A stretch of DNA of 18,335 nucleotides from Woeseia sp. (GTDB lineage Bacteria; Pseudomonadota; Gammaproteobacteria; Steroidobacterales; Woeseiaceae): contig JABIUH010000222.1 in NCBI GenBank assembly GCA_018701055.1, forward strand, positions 1-18,335, read 5' to 3'. This document shows positions 1-8,009 of this stretch, piece after piece; position 1 is the stretch's first letter, and every line of letters starts with the position of its first letter. The notes under the pieces were generated by a model. The model had not been told where the DNA came from, made no database searches, and worked only from the letters and a program-made list of their open reading frames with translations. Both the position numbers and the translations under genes were made by a program.

Positions 1-1
1 A

Positions 2-109
2 ATCCTATGGAAAATTCTTTTCGAAGAGCACGACAGCCTCGATACCGACAAACTAATCGAAGAACATTTCGAGCTCATTCTGAGTTCAATCAGGAAAAAC
101 GCGTCATGA
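2..109 (+). CDS. C-terminal end of a probable TetR-family regulator (partial, enters from the left edge)
   Basis: A reading frame open from the window edge gives 35 codons and ends in TGA at 107-109. The visible tail is helical and acidic (it includes FEEHDSLDTDKLIEEHFELI) and ends in SSIRKNAS. The stop overlaps the ATG of the next gene (ATGA at 106-109), the usual sign of a translationally coupled operon. Known from the family: in enterobacteria a TetR-type regulator, CecR (YbiH), heads the ybhGFSR exporter operon, and the three genes downstream here are of that kind. The DNA-binding domain lies outside the window, so the family call rests on context and on the helical tail. That the frame is coding is well supported by the stop/start overlap. 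The longer frame starting at position 7 for the next gene is in a different phase over the same bases. Confidence 0.6.
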   Translation: MLWKILFEEHDSLDTDKLIEEHFELILSSIRKNAS

Positions 110-1080
110 AAAACCTCAAGCCAATACTCAGGATACTGTTTTCAGCGACGCTGATAGGTGCATGCACCCCCGAGCAGGACGAAAACCGTCTTGTCGGCCT
201 GTTGGAATCGGACCGGATTGAACTAACTGCAGAAACTTCGGAGCCAATCATAAATCGAATGGTCGTCGAAGGAGAATCTGTCGTCGCGGGCCAAGCACTT
301 ATTCAACAGGATGCCACGCGAGCGGAGACACGCATCGAAGAAGCAAATGCGATCCTGCAACAAACGCTGGCAAGACAGGACGAACTCATTCGCGGGCCGC
401 GCCGAGAACAAATACTCGCAGCGGAAGCTAGCGTTCGCGGCGCTGAGAAGGAGCTCAGCTTTCGCCAAACGGATCTCGCCCGCGCTGAGGAAGTATTCAC
501 ACGCCAATTGGCTTCCCCTGACGTTCGCGATCGAGCCGTGGTCGCAAGAGATACTGCGCAAGCGAATGTCGAAAGCTTGCAGGCAGGTCTGGACGAAGTA
601 CTGACCGGCACGACCGCGGAGGAATTGCGGCAGGCGGCAGCAGCAGTACGTCAGGCTGAAGCGCGCCTGCAATCTGTGCGCATCGATCTCGCACGCCACA
701 CAACATACGCGCACGTAGATAGCGTCGTCGACACTCTGTTATTCGAAATTGGCGAGCGACCGCAGCCCGGGCAGCCTATCGCCATTCTCATGTCCGGCCA
801 ACAAGCCTACGCGCGCGTGTATGTACCTGAATCAATTCGCGTTCTTGTAAGTCCGGGAACTCAAGCACGTGTTTACGTTGACGGCTTGTCTGAGCCACTT
901 TCGGGCCGGGTTAGATGGATTGCAACGGAAGCGGCATTCACGCCCTACTTCGCGCTGACCGAACGAGATCGAGGTCGCCTAAGCTTTGCTGCAAAAATAG
1001 ATGTGTTAGATGCTGACACTCGACTTCCCGACGGCGTTCCAGTCGAAGTGGAATTGTTACTGGGCTCAAGTAATGACTAG
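106..1080 (+). CDS. HlyD-family membrane-fusion lipoprotein of an ABC exporter (YbhG-like)
   Basis: Periplasmic adaptor, 324 residues, that would link the inner-membrane ABC exporter encoded next to an outer-membrane channel. The start at 106 is preferred over an in-phase ATG at 7 because it overlaps the upstream stop, has an AGGA about 10 bases upstream, and gives a clean lipoprotein signal: KNLK, a hydrophobic stretch, then the lipobox IGAC with Cys20. A lipoyl/biotinyl-like segment follows (residues about 28-65, including VVEGESVVAGQALIQQD), then a long alanine- and glutamate-rich coiled-coil hairpin (about 65-195), then the second lipoyl half (VDTLLFEIGERPQPGQPIAIL) and a beta-barrel region (YARVYVPE, GTQARVYVDG). 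This order is typical of YbhG/YhiI-type adaptors. The ATPase gene starts 8 bases before this stop, so the operon is continuous. The cargo cannot be read from the sequence; drugs or other amphipathic compounds are typical for the family. Confidence 0.88.
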   Translation: MKNLKPILRILFSATLIGACTPEQDENRLVGLLESDRIELTAETSEPIINRMVVEGESVVAGQALIQQDATRAETRIEEANAILQQTLARQDELIRGPRREQILAAEASVRGAEKELSFRQTDLARAEEVFTRQLASPDVRDRAVVARDTAQANVESLQAGLDEVLTGTTAEELRQAAAAVRQAEARLQSVRIDLARHTTYAHVDSVVDTLLFEIGERPQPGQPIAILMSGQQAYARVYVPESIRVLVSPGTQARVYVDGLSEPLSGRVRWIATEAAFTPYFALTERDRGRLSFAAKIDVLDADTRLPDGVPVEVELLLGSSND

Positions 1081-2026
1081 CGAAACGGAATTTGCCATTC
1101 GTGCCTCGGGTCTGACCAAAAATTTTGGCAATTTAATAGCTGTCGACCACCTGGACCTCGATGTGCCCAAAGCGCTGGTATACGGATTCCTTGGACCGAA
1201 CGGCTCAGGAAAGACAACCGCTATTCGATTGCTGTGCGGATTGCTGACGCCAACTGAGGGCAGCGCGACCGTCCTTGGGCATGAGGTGCCGGGCGACGCT
1301 AGTCAGTTAAAACCAAAGATTGGCTACATGACGCAAAAGTTTTCACTCTACGGTGATCTAACAATCCAGGAGAACCTCGAGTTCATTGCAGACGTCTATT
1401 CCTATCCTCGTCGCGATCGACGTGCTCGCGTTGAAGATCTGATTGAACGGTACAACCTCGACCAACAACGAAATCAATTTGCCGGCACGATGAGCGGCGG
1501 ACAGAAGCAACGTCTCGCGCTCGCCTGTGCTGTCCTAAACAGACCGAAACTTCTGCTACTTGATGAGCCGACCAGTGCGGTTGACCCGAAAAGCCGGCGC
1601 GACTTTTGGGAAAAACTATTTGCACTTGCCAACGAAGGCACAACGATCCTCGTTTCAACGCACTACATGGACGAGGCTGAGCGATGTCATCGATTGGCTA
1701 TCCTCGATCACGGCAAAAAAGTTGCGGATGGCGCACCCGCGGAACTGCAAGCCGCGACGGGCATGTCAGTAGTTGAAATTGCCACCGACGACACGGCAGC
1801 AGTTCAGTTTGAACTCAAAAAGCTTCCGGAGATCCGCAGCATCACGCAACTCGGCGTGAGACTTAGGGCACTTATTCCTGACTCAAGGAAAAATCCGGTA
1901 GCGTTCATCGAGAGTCATCTATCTTCGTTGGCGCTGAACGGCAAAGTCATGCAGGTCGAGGCATCGCTCGAAGACGTATTCGTCGCAGTGACCCAGGATG
2001 ATGAGAAATTGGATACTGCCGCGTGA
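1073..2026 (+). CDS. ABC exporter ATP-binding protein (single nucleotide-binding domain)
   Basis: ATPase that powers the exporter, 317 residues. Motifs seen in order: Walker A GPNGSGKTT (residues 41-49), Q-loop Gln88 in GYMTQKF, signature MSGGQKQR (140-147), Walker B LLLLDEP with the catalytic Glu165, D-loop SAVD, and the H-loop His197 in STHYMDEAE. A C-terminal extension of about 100 residues (SVVEIATDD to the end) resembles the accessory domain of drug/Nod-factor type (CcmA-like) ATPases. The start chosen is the ATG at 1073, which overlaps the adaptor stop; an upstream GTG/TTG-type start would only add shadow sequence. The stop TGA overlaps the GTG start of the permease by four bases. E. 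coli YbhF carries two ATPase domains in one chain. This protein has one, so the working exporter should contain two copies of it. Confidence 0.93.
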   Translation: MTSETEFAIRASGLTKNFGNLIAVDHLDLDVPKALVYGFLGPNGSGKTTAIRLLCGLLTPTEGSATVLGHEVPGDASQLKPKIGYMTQKFSLYGDLTIQENLEFIADVYSYPRRDRRARVEDLIERYNLDQQRNQFAGTMSGGQKQRLALACAVLNRPKLLLLDEPTSAVDPKSRRDFWEKLFALANEGTTILVSTHYMDEAERCHRLAILDHGKKVADGAPAELQAATGMSVVEIATDDTAAVQFELKKLPEIRSITQLGVRLRALIPDSRKNPVAFIESHLSSLALNGKVMQVEASLEDVFVAVTQDDEKLDTAA

Positions 2027-3123
2027 AAAACTTCTCGCGATTAATAGCCATCATGCGCAAAGAACTCTTGCAGCTGAAGCGGGACAAACTCACTTTCGGA
2101 ATGATTGTTGGCATTCCCGTCATGCAGATGCTGTTGTTCGGTTTCGCGATCAATACTGACGTTCGCAATCTGGTCGCCGGTGTAGCCAACGAGGCAGACA
2201 GTCATCTGTCGCGGCAGCTCATTGCCGACCTGGAACAAACTCAAGTTCTGCGTATCGATTATGTCGTCGCGTCCCCGGATGAGCTGGAAAGCCTCCTCAG
2301 AGGTGGGAAAATCTCAATTGGTATTTACATACCACCCGACTTCGACAGACGCTCCATCGATGCACGTCGTTCAGCCGCACAATTACTCGTCGACGGCGTT
2401 GACCCGACGGTACTGGGCGTCGCCAATCAAATACGTAATTTGCCCTTGAAGTTCGACTCGATCGCAGGTCAGAAAGAGCGAGCAAGCACCTTCGAGATCA
2501 GGCCGTATTTCAATCCGGAGCATCGCTCGTCAGTTTTTGTTATTCCAGGATTGATGGGCATGATTCTTACGCTGACCATGATGCTATTTACCGCGGTCGC
2601 TGTCGTTCGCGAACGTGAACACGGCAACCTTGAGCTTCTGATTAACACACCTATCAGTACGACCCAATTGATGACGGGCAAGGTGATCCCCTACATTCTC
2701 ATTGGTCTGATACAACTGACCTTGATCATGGCAGTTGGCGACCTTTTGTTTTCGGTACCCCTCCGCGGCAGCATTCTCGAGCTCTACATAGCGTCGTCGG
2801 TATTTATCGCCGCAAATCTTGCGCTGGGATTATTCGTATCGACCGTGGTTAAGACGCAGTTCCAGGCAATTCAAGTAACAATATTCTTTTTGATGCCATC
2901 GATACTGATTACTGGATTCATTTTCCCATTCGAGGGCATGCCTGGAATTATTCAAGTGATTGGGGAGGCATTACCGACCACCCACTATATTCGTTTGACC
3001 CGGGGCATCATGTTACGTGGCGCAACGTTGTTTGAAATGCGAATGGAGTTGCTCGCGCTGGCCGTATTTACATTGATCGCGATGGTTGCTGCGATCCAGC
3101 GCTTCACTAAGCGCCTCGACTAA
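2023..3123 (+). CDS. ABC-2 type exporter permease (YbhS/YbhR/YhhJ-like)
   Basis: Inner-membrane permease, 366 residues. The GTG start at 2023 sits in a GTGA overlap with the ATPase stop, showing coupling; an ATG ten codons later (2053) is a possible alternative. The layout is the standard ABC-2 one: an N-terminal RKELLQLKRDK motif, a first membrane span (FGMIVGIPVMQMLLFGFAI, about residues 25-43), a large extracytoplasmic domain of about 130 residues, then five hydrophobic segments from about residue 170 to 357. The family motif VREREHGNLELLINTP (about 195-210), followed by a membrane span, is the expected coupling region. There is only one permease gene, against two (ybhS and ybhR) in the E. 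coli operon, so the channel is probably a homodimer. Nothing follows on the plus strand; the next genes are convergent. Confidence 0.92.
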   Translation: MKNFSRLIAIMRKELLQLKRDKLTFGMIVGIPVMQMLLFGFAINTDVRNLVAGVANEADSHLSRQLIADLEQTQVLRIDYVVASPDELESLLRGGKISIGIYIPPDFDRRSIDARRSAAQLLVDGVDPTVLGVANQIRNLPLKFDSIAGQKERASTFEIRPYFNPEHRSSVFVIPGLMGMILTLTMMLFTAVAVVREREHGNLELLINTPISTTQLMTGKVIPYILIGLIQLTLIMAVGDLLFSVPLRGSILELYIASSVFIAANLALGLFVSTVVKTQFQAIQVTIFFLMPSILITGFIFPFEGMPGIIQVIGEALPTTHYIRLTRGIMLRGATLFEMRMELLALAVFTLIAMVAAIQRFTKRLD

Positions 3124-3143
3124 GCAGCTTCTAATCAATTGTC

Positions 3144-3512
3144 TCAGACTTGAATTGCTGCTCGTTTCTCGCGGCGGAATTTTAGTAATGCGCCAACAGC
3201 AAAAGACAATACGGCAGCGCCCAATCCCGTAATGATGGCTTCCAGAAAGATCAGGCCAATCATGCCGGGGTGCATGAAGTAGTCAACGATCGCTGTTGCG
3301 ACACCCAGCACAATTGCGATGACCCAACGGCTACGGGTTTGGGTTAGTAGCAATGCAACCGATGCGGCAACTCCCGCCACCAGCCCGGTTTGCGATGCGA
3401 TCACCCAATGCGTGATGCCAAGGGCGAGGAAATTTCCTTGCTCCATCGTGATGAGACATGCTGCGGTCGCCTCACCAATGTTTTCTACAAACGGAGTGAT
3501 CTTTGTCTTCAT
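3144..3512 (-). CDS. Small membrane protein of unknown function
   Basis: I do not recognise this 122-residue protein. It has a short polar N-terminus (KTKITPFVENIGE), a hydrophobic region from about residue 27 to 56 that could hold one long or two short spans, a span at about 62-80 (WVIAIVLGVATAIVDYFM), a span at about 84-110 rich in Gly and Ala, and a basic tail KFRREKR. The tail predicts a cytoplasmic C-terminus by the positive-inside rule. Acidic residues lie within or beside hydrophobic stretches (Glu14, Glu24, Asp77, Glu91), and there is a His-Pro-Gly turn at 81-83. The gene follows S-formylglutathione hydrolase on the same strand after 97 bases, so it may be the last gene of that unit or have its own promoter. 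Its end is convergent with the exporter permease, 20 bases away. Codon use looks like that of its neighbours. Confidence 0.7.
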   Translation of the reverse strand: MKTKITPFVENIGEATAACLITMEQGNFLALGITHWVIASQTGLVAGVAASVALLLTQTRSRWVIAIVLGVATAIVDYFMHPGMIGLIFLEAIITGLGAAVLSFAVGALLKFRREKRAAIQV

Positions 3513-3609
3513 TGGGCTCTAGTCCGGCTTCAACTACACAGTAGACCCGTGACATGTCCAAAATATCGCAGTGAAGTCTAAATCGGTTCGTTTCTGAGCA
3601 GAAAATTTA

Positions 3610-4458
3610 CTAAGAAAGGATCGAGGCGTGAAATCGCAGATGATCTTCCATGAAAGTGGAAATGAAATAGTAGCCATGATCAAAGCCCTCGTGGCGCCTC
3701 AATTCCAAGTCGACATCATTTTCACTACAGGCGGCCGCGAACAAATGTGGATGTAACTCGCCATCCAGGAATTGATCTGCCATCCCCTGATCAATCAGTA
3801 TCTTGTTGACGGGTTTCTCACTCAGCTCAGTCACAATTCTCGTTGCATCATGCTGGGCCCAAGCCAACGGATCCAGGCCAATGTAATTACCCAGCGCTTT
3901 TTGTCCCCAAGGACAATTGCTGGGACTACAGATGGGTGCAAACGCCGAGATCGACTGATAAATATCCGGATTCTTCAGGCCTAGCGTTAGTGCGCCGTGG
4001 CCGCCCATCGAATGGCCGGTTATGCCCTGCCTGGATCGATCACCAGCAAAATTGGCGAAAACAACATCCTGCAACTCTTTGGTGATGTAGTCGTACATCT
4101 GATAATGCTGACTCCATGGCGCTTCCGTTGCATTCACATAGAACCCGGCACCCAAGCCAAAGTCGTAGCCGCCCTCAGCATCGTCAGGAACAGCATCGCC
4201 ACGCGGACTGGTATCCGGTGCGACCAGAATAATACCGAGCTCGGCCGCAACGCGCTGTGCACCGCCCTTCGACATAAAGGTCTCTTCCGTACAAGTCAGG
4301 CCGGCAAGATAGGTCAGCACTGGCAACGGCTTTTCTGCAGCATCGCCCGGTACGAATACAGAGAACTGCATGTCGCAATCGTTAACGTCGGAGTGATGCC
4401 GGTAAAAACCGACAGATCCATCAAAGCAAGCATGCTTGCCAATCGTTTCGATAGTCAT
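3610..4458 (-). CDS. fghA: S-formylglutathione hydrolase
   Basis: Esterase-D family enzyme, 282 residues, the usual length. It hydrolyses S-formylglutathione to formate and glutathione in glutathione-dependent formaldehyde detoxification. The alpha/beta-hydrolase catalytic triad can be placed: the nucleophile Ser150 in GHSMGGHGAL, Asp228 in DQGMADQFLDG, and His261 in GFDHGYYFI. The family-typical YLAGLTCTEETF (about 50-61) and PDTSPRGD (81-88) are present. The gene follows fabB after 21 bases on the same strand and may be cotranscribed with fabA-fabB. The partner glutathione-dependent formaldehyde dehydrogenase (frmA/adhC) is usually adjacent but is not in the window. No strong Shine-Dalgarno sequence precedes the ATG. 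The call is firm for the family; the true substrate could be broader, since these enzymes also hydrolyse other short acyl esters. Confidence 0.94.
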   Translation of the reverse strand: MTIETIGKHACFDGSVGFYRHHSDVNDCDMQFSVFVPGDAAEKPLPVLTYLAGLTCTEETFMSKGGAQRVAAELGIILVAPDTSPRGDAVPDDAEGGYDFGLGAGFYVNATEAPWSQHYQMYDYITKELQDVVFANFAGDRSRQGITGHSMGGHGALTLGLKNPDIYQSISAFAPICSPSNCPWGQKALGNYIGLDPLAWAQHDATRIVTELSEKPVNKILIDQGMADQFLDGELHPHLFAAACSENDVDLELRRHEGFDHGYYFISTFMEDHLRFHASILS

Positions 4459-4479
4459 AGGAAAATCAATTTCAGGGAA

Positions 4480-5691
4480 TCAGATTTTTTGAAAAATCAG
4501 GGTAGCGTTGGTGCCGCCAAAGCCGAAGCTATTGCTCATCGCGGTGCGAATACCAGCATTGTCGACCAATTCTGTTATGAGCGGCATACCTTCGGCCGCC
4601 GGATCCAGATCGACCACATTGATCGAAGGTGCGATGAAATCGTCCCGCAACATCAGCAGGCAATGAATCGCCTCATGTGCGCCCGTCGCGCCAAGCGAGT
4701 GACCACAGAGAGATTTGGTTGATGCAAATCGCGGTACCGCATCGCCGTAAATATGCTGCAGAGCTTCAAGTTCCTTGGTGTCGCCAACCGGCGTACTCGT
4801 CCCGTGCGTGTTGATGTAGTCGACGTCTCCATCGACCGTGGACTCCGCTAACTGCATGCAACGAATGGCACCCTCACCGCTAGGCGCCACCATGTCATGC
4901 CCGTCAGATGTTGCGCCATAGCCGACAACTTCAGCATAGATTTTCGCGCCACGTGCTAGCGCGTGCTCAAGCTCCTCGACGACGACCATGCCAGCTCCGG
5001 ACGCAATGACGAAACCATCGCGATTCTGATCATAGGGTCGCGATGCCGTTTCGGGTGCGTCGTTGTATTTAGTGGATAGCGCACCCATTGCGTCAAACAG
5101 ACTGGCGAGTGTCCAATCTTCTTCTTCGCCACCACCGGCAAACACAATGTCTTGCTTGCCAAGCTGAATTTGTTCCACTGCCGCGCCAATGCAATGCGCA
5201 CTGGTCGCGCAGGCAGACGTAATCGAGTAATTGATGCCCTTGATTTTAAATGGCGTCGCAAGACAGGCCGAAACAGTACTGCTCATGGTACGTGGCACCA
5301 TGAACGGACCAATTTTTCGTACCCCACGCGAGCGTAGAATGTCGGCACTAATAACAATATTCGCGCTCGATGCACCGCCTGACGCGGCGATCAATCCGCT
5401 ACGTGGATTCGAGACGTCACTATCTTCGAGACCTGCATCTTCAATCGCCTGTTGCATCGCAATGTAAGAATAGGCAGCAGCATCACCCATGAAACGGCGT
5501 ACGCGTCGGTCTACGTGTTCACTAATATCAAGATCAACGCTGCCAGCTACCTGGCTACGCAATCCCATCTCTTCGAATTTCTCGTTGTGACTAATCCCGG
5601 ATTTTCCGGCACGCAACGACTGGACCACTTCATCTGCTGAATTGCCGAGGCATGACACTACGCCCAGGCCGGATATAACTACGCGGCGCAC
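4480..5691 (-). CDS. fabB: 3-oxoacyl-[acyl-carrier-protein] synthase I (FabB)
   Basis: Condensing enzyme of type II fatty acid synthesis, 403 residues (E. coli FabB is about 406). With FabA it elongates cis-3-decenoyl-ACP and so commits carbon to unsaturated fatty acids. The Cys-His-His triad is visible: Cys161 in TSACATSAH, His296 in NTHGTSTPVGD, and His331 in GHSLGATGAHE, with the conserved Lys326 just before. The C-terminal NSFGFGGTNA loop is also present. The start is a GTG at 5691, preceded five bases upstream by AGGAG that overlaps the fabA stop; an ATG overlapping this site is out of frame and stops after four codons. The gap to fabA is eight bases, so the two are coupled. FabB rather than FabF is supported by the operon with fabA. 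Confidence 0.95.
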   Translation of the reverse strand: MRRVVISGLGVVSCLGNSADEVVQSLRAGKSGISHNEKFEEMGLRSQVAGSVDLDISEHVDRRVRRFMGDAAAYSYIAMQQAIEDAGLEDSDVSNPRSGLIAASGGASSANIVISADILRSRGVRKIGPFMVPRTMSSTVSACLATPFKIKGINYSITSACATSAHCIGAAVEQIQLGKQDIVFAGGGEEEDWTLASLFDAMGALSTKYNDAPETASRPYDQNRDGFVIASGAGMVVVEELEHALARGAKIYAEVVGYGATSDGHDMVAPSGEGAIRCMQLAESTVDGDVDYINTHGTSTPVGDTKELEALQHIYGDAVPRFASTKSLCGHSLGATGAHEAIHCLLMLRDDFIAPSINVVDLDPAAEGMPLITELVDNAGIRTAMSNSFGFGGTNATLIFQKI

Positions 5692-5699
5692 ATCGTCTC

Positions 5700-6257
5700 C
5701 TAAAAGTTATCGGTTGAAGTAAACAAGCCTACACGCAGGTCTTCAGCCTTATAGATTTCACGTCCATCCACAGACATGGTTCCGTCGGCAATAGCGAGGG
5801 TTAGTTTGCGCGTAATGATGCGTTTGAATTGCAAATTAAAAGATACCAATTTTGCGGTAGGCAACACTTGACCGGTGAATTTAACTTTCCCGGCACCGAG
5901 CGCGCGACCCCGACCTTCGCAACCAGACCAGACCAGAAAAAATCCAACGAGCTGCCACAACGCGTCGAGCCCAAGACAACCCGGCATAACCGGATCGCCA
6001 TCAAAGTGGCATTTGAAAAACCAAAGGTCCGGATTAATATCAAGCTCGGCGTTAATCTCGCCTTTACCATGATCGCCGCCATTGTTGTTAATTAACGAAA
6101 TGCGGTCCGTCATTAACATATTGGGTAGCGGCAATTTTGCGCTATCGGGACCGAATAATTCTCCGCGTCCACAGGCAATCAAATCCTCATACGAATATGA
6201 TGATTTCCGTCCGGGTGGGCAGCCTTCCGGGCTGTCGTTTTGTTTAGATTCGGTCAT
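5700..6257 (-). CDS. fabA: 3-hydroxydecanoyl-ACP dehydratase/isomerase (FabA)
   Basis: Hotdog-fold enzyme, 185 residues. It dehydrates 3-hydroxydecanoyl-ACP and isomerises trans-2- to cis-3-decenoyl-ACP, the branch point of anaerobic unsaturated fatty acid synthesis. Catalytic His84 lies in FKCHFDGDPVMPG and Asp98 in GCLGLDALWQ; the spacing of 14 residues matches the E. coli pair His70/Asp84. The protein is about 13 residues longer than the E. coli enzyme because of a polar, proline-containing N-terminal extension (first 20 residues) with no obvious motif. A good Shine-Dalgarno sequence GGAGAG lies four bases before the ATG at 6257. It is the first gene of the fabA-fabB(-fghA) unit. The 139 bases upstream should hold its promoter, but I see no convincing -35/-10 pair and no recognisable FabR or FadR site there. 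Confidence 0.95.
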   Translation of the reverse strand: MTESKQNDSPEGCPPGRKSSYSYEDLIACGRGELFGPDSAKLPLPNMLMTDRISLINNNGGDHGKGEINAELDINPDLWFFKCHFDGDPVMPGCLGLDALWQLVGFFLVWSGCEGRGRALGAGKVKFTGQVLPTAKLVSFNLQFKRIITRKLTLAIADGTMSVDGREIYKAEDLRVGLFTSTDNF

Positions 6258-6852
6258 ACGCTCTCCGGCGCGTTTCGAGATAAATCATCGACCGGATTTT
6301 GAAGCTTGCCGGTGCGTGTAGGACGCATATCTTACCGGACCTTTTAGCTGTCTGCTGGGATTATGGTGCAGTGCGGCACCGACTTCAGAGGGCCAACTAT
6401 TCGACGCGAACCTGATATTGAAGCGTGAAACTTGGCGTACTGGTGCCGGATGCTGCATTCATGGCACCGATCGGATTCATTCTGATACCGGTGACTGCCA
6501 GGTCAAAACCGTCGGCATCCAGAATCGGTATATAGGTAAACGGTGCACCGCCACCCGGTTCATTGCTGTAGGTGACATCAGATCCGTAAGTGAAATTAAG
6601 CCCGCTGGCGACGGGACCATCAGTAAACTGGACCGGATCACCGCTTGCGGTCGACACGTAAAGCGATGCGTCAGCGGCGATTGCATCCGAAATGACCATC
6701 GTGTCGACGTCCACAGCGCCGAACCCCTGATTGGTGACCACGAGCCTATATTCGGCGACCCATCCCGGAATCGCCTTCGGATTTGTTGCCAGGTTAATCG
6801 GATCAGAAAGTGTGACAACGTTCTTGGCTACGTTGAGCAAGGGCACAAACTC

Positions 6853-7302
6853 TTGGTCAAAACAGACATCGTCCACATGCCAAAAGTCCCATCCCGTGCC
6901 CGAACCACGCGTCATGCGAAAGCGAACTTGTAATCCGGCATGATGTCCTGCCGCAGGCAAAGTATACGAACGACTGAATATTTGGCCACCAGCACCATTG
7001 CCGGAGAATGTTTCCAAGGCCATCCAACTCGAGCCTGAATCGAAATACTCGACGACCAGGTTCTCGCCGTCATCGGGGTATTCACTAAACGCGTCGGAAC
7101 CGCGTCGTATCCACACCGTTAGGTCTGTAAAATTTGGGTCGCTCGTATCAATCGTAGTCGACGTTACATTAACGACACCGCCGTTTAAGAACATCGCATT
7201 CACCGGCGACTGCGACGTTGCGGCGCTGACGCCCGCGAATCCAGTCGTCGGATTGATGATCCAGTTTCCGGACAAACCACTCTCGAAGTTATCGCAGGTG
7301 CC
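6853..7302 (-). repeat. Second copy of a tandem protein-domain duplication (domain B)
   Basis: About 150 codons, paralogous to 7330-7782 in the same frame. The best-matching block is 7045-7116, which reads WIRRGSDAFSEYP followed by DDGENLVVEY. The copies also share QIF, the GLxxxLxxR region, GSGT and WHxDDV. The copies have diverged well beyond nucleotide identity, so the duplication is old. Confidence 0.8.
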
Positions 7303-7329
7303 AACAGAAAACGGCGGCGGCGCGGCCCG

Positions 7330-7782
7330 CTCAGTTACGACCACGTCATCGAAATGCCAGTAGTCAAAATCAGTGCCACTGCCGCCGGTTTAACGGGCAC
7401 GCAATGCGAGATTGCCGTGCAAACCGTCGGGCGGTAGAGAGACGGTATCGTTGAATATTTGGCCGGCTGTAACGCCGCCCATGTAGAACAACAACTGTGC
7501 CCAAGAATTGTAAGCACGGCGGTATTCGATAACCAAATTTTCGCCGCCATCAGGATACTCACTGAAAGCATCGCTGCCACGTCTGACCCAGATGCTCACT
7601 TCAGCGCCAGGTACTGCTGCCGAAATTCCAGGACCGGTCACGGTAACTTGCTGACGCCGCGTGAACGCGCCGCGAGTTGCCGAATTGGAAACTTGCCCAC
7701 CCGTCAGGATGCCGGATCTTGAGCCATTGGTTGTCGTCCAGGGCGCCAGCGCACCGCGCTCGAAATTATCGCTAAAGAGAAT
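7330..7782 (-). repeat. First copy of the tandem protein-domain duplication (domain A), carrying the stop codon
   Basis: About 150 codons following the signal peptide. The best-matching block, 7522-7593, reads WVRRGSDAFSEYP then DGGENLVIEY. The in-frame TAA at 7390-7392 falls opposite a Met of domain B (RFRMTRGSGT), after RAR and before TGGSGT, so it replaces one residue inside an otherwise intact domain. Confidence 0.8.
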
Positions 7783-7959
7783 GTCGCCTGGTGCCGCTAA
7801 CACAGAAAACGGCGCCAACAGCGCCCCGATCCACAACAAATGCGGAATCTTGTGCAGCAACAAATAAGGCAAACGCCTGAACCACAAACCGGCCCTTTCA
7901 TGAGATTTGAAATATTTTAGGTAGCAGGACGGTCGGAAAGACACCAAACAGGTCAAATA

Positions 7960-7975
7960 CCCCTGATAAAAGGGG
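7960..7975 (-). terminator. Possible weak terminator after paaE
   Basis: Inverted repeat CCCCT(6-base loop)AGGGG, 35 bases past the paaE stop. Read on the minus strand it is followed by TATTT, a poor uridine tract. It also lies just ahead of the next minus-strand gene. Position favours a terminator; stem length and tail do not make it strong. Confidence 0.3.
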
Positions 7976-8009
7976 AAGAAATTAGGCTTTGGACGACTAT
8001 TCGGCCCGT

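Larger units (their letters stand above)
6397..7887 (-). pseudogene. Secreted two-repeat plus DUF11-like protein, interrupted by an in-frame TAA
   Basis: One reading frame of about 496 codons is broken by a single TAA at 7390-7392. Both sides stay in the same phase and encode continuous homologous sequence, so this is a nonsense change (or base-call error), not two genes. The start proposed is the TTG at 7887: GAAAGGG lies six bases upstream and it gives a signal peptide (WFRRLP, then LLWIGALLAPFSVLA, cleavage near residue 31). A TTG at 7956 is the upstream alternative. Domain A (7330-7782) and domain B (6853-7302) are copies of one another, sharing SDAFSEYP, GENLV and WHxDDV; they resemble beta-sandwich ligand-binding modules. 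The C-terminal part (about 6400-6850) is DUF11-like, with the typical VAEYRLVVTNQG and VISDAI motifs. No anchor or sorting signal ends the protein. The function is unknown; surface adhesion or matrix is a guess. Upstream codons alone would give 165 residues. Confidence 0.75.

Noticed and set aside
3123..3162. AGCAGC and GCTGCT inverted repeat between the convergent permease and small membrane gene, as a shared terminator.
   Set aside because: The stem is only six bases with a 28-base loop and no uridine run on either strand.
4481..4498. AT-rich inverted repeat at the end of fabB.
   Set aside because: It is formed by the last fabB codons and stop, has no GC stem, and fghA follows closely on the same strand.
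3997..4722. Plus-strand open frame of 241 codons.
   Set aside because: It lies antisense to the well-supported fghA and fabB, bridges both genes, and its translation has no recognisable motif or membrane pattern. It is a shadow frame.
6365..6380. GGTGC-N6-GCACC hairpin after the repeat protein and before fabA.
   Set aside because: A five-base stem without a T tract; not enough to call a terminator or an operator.
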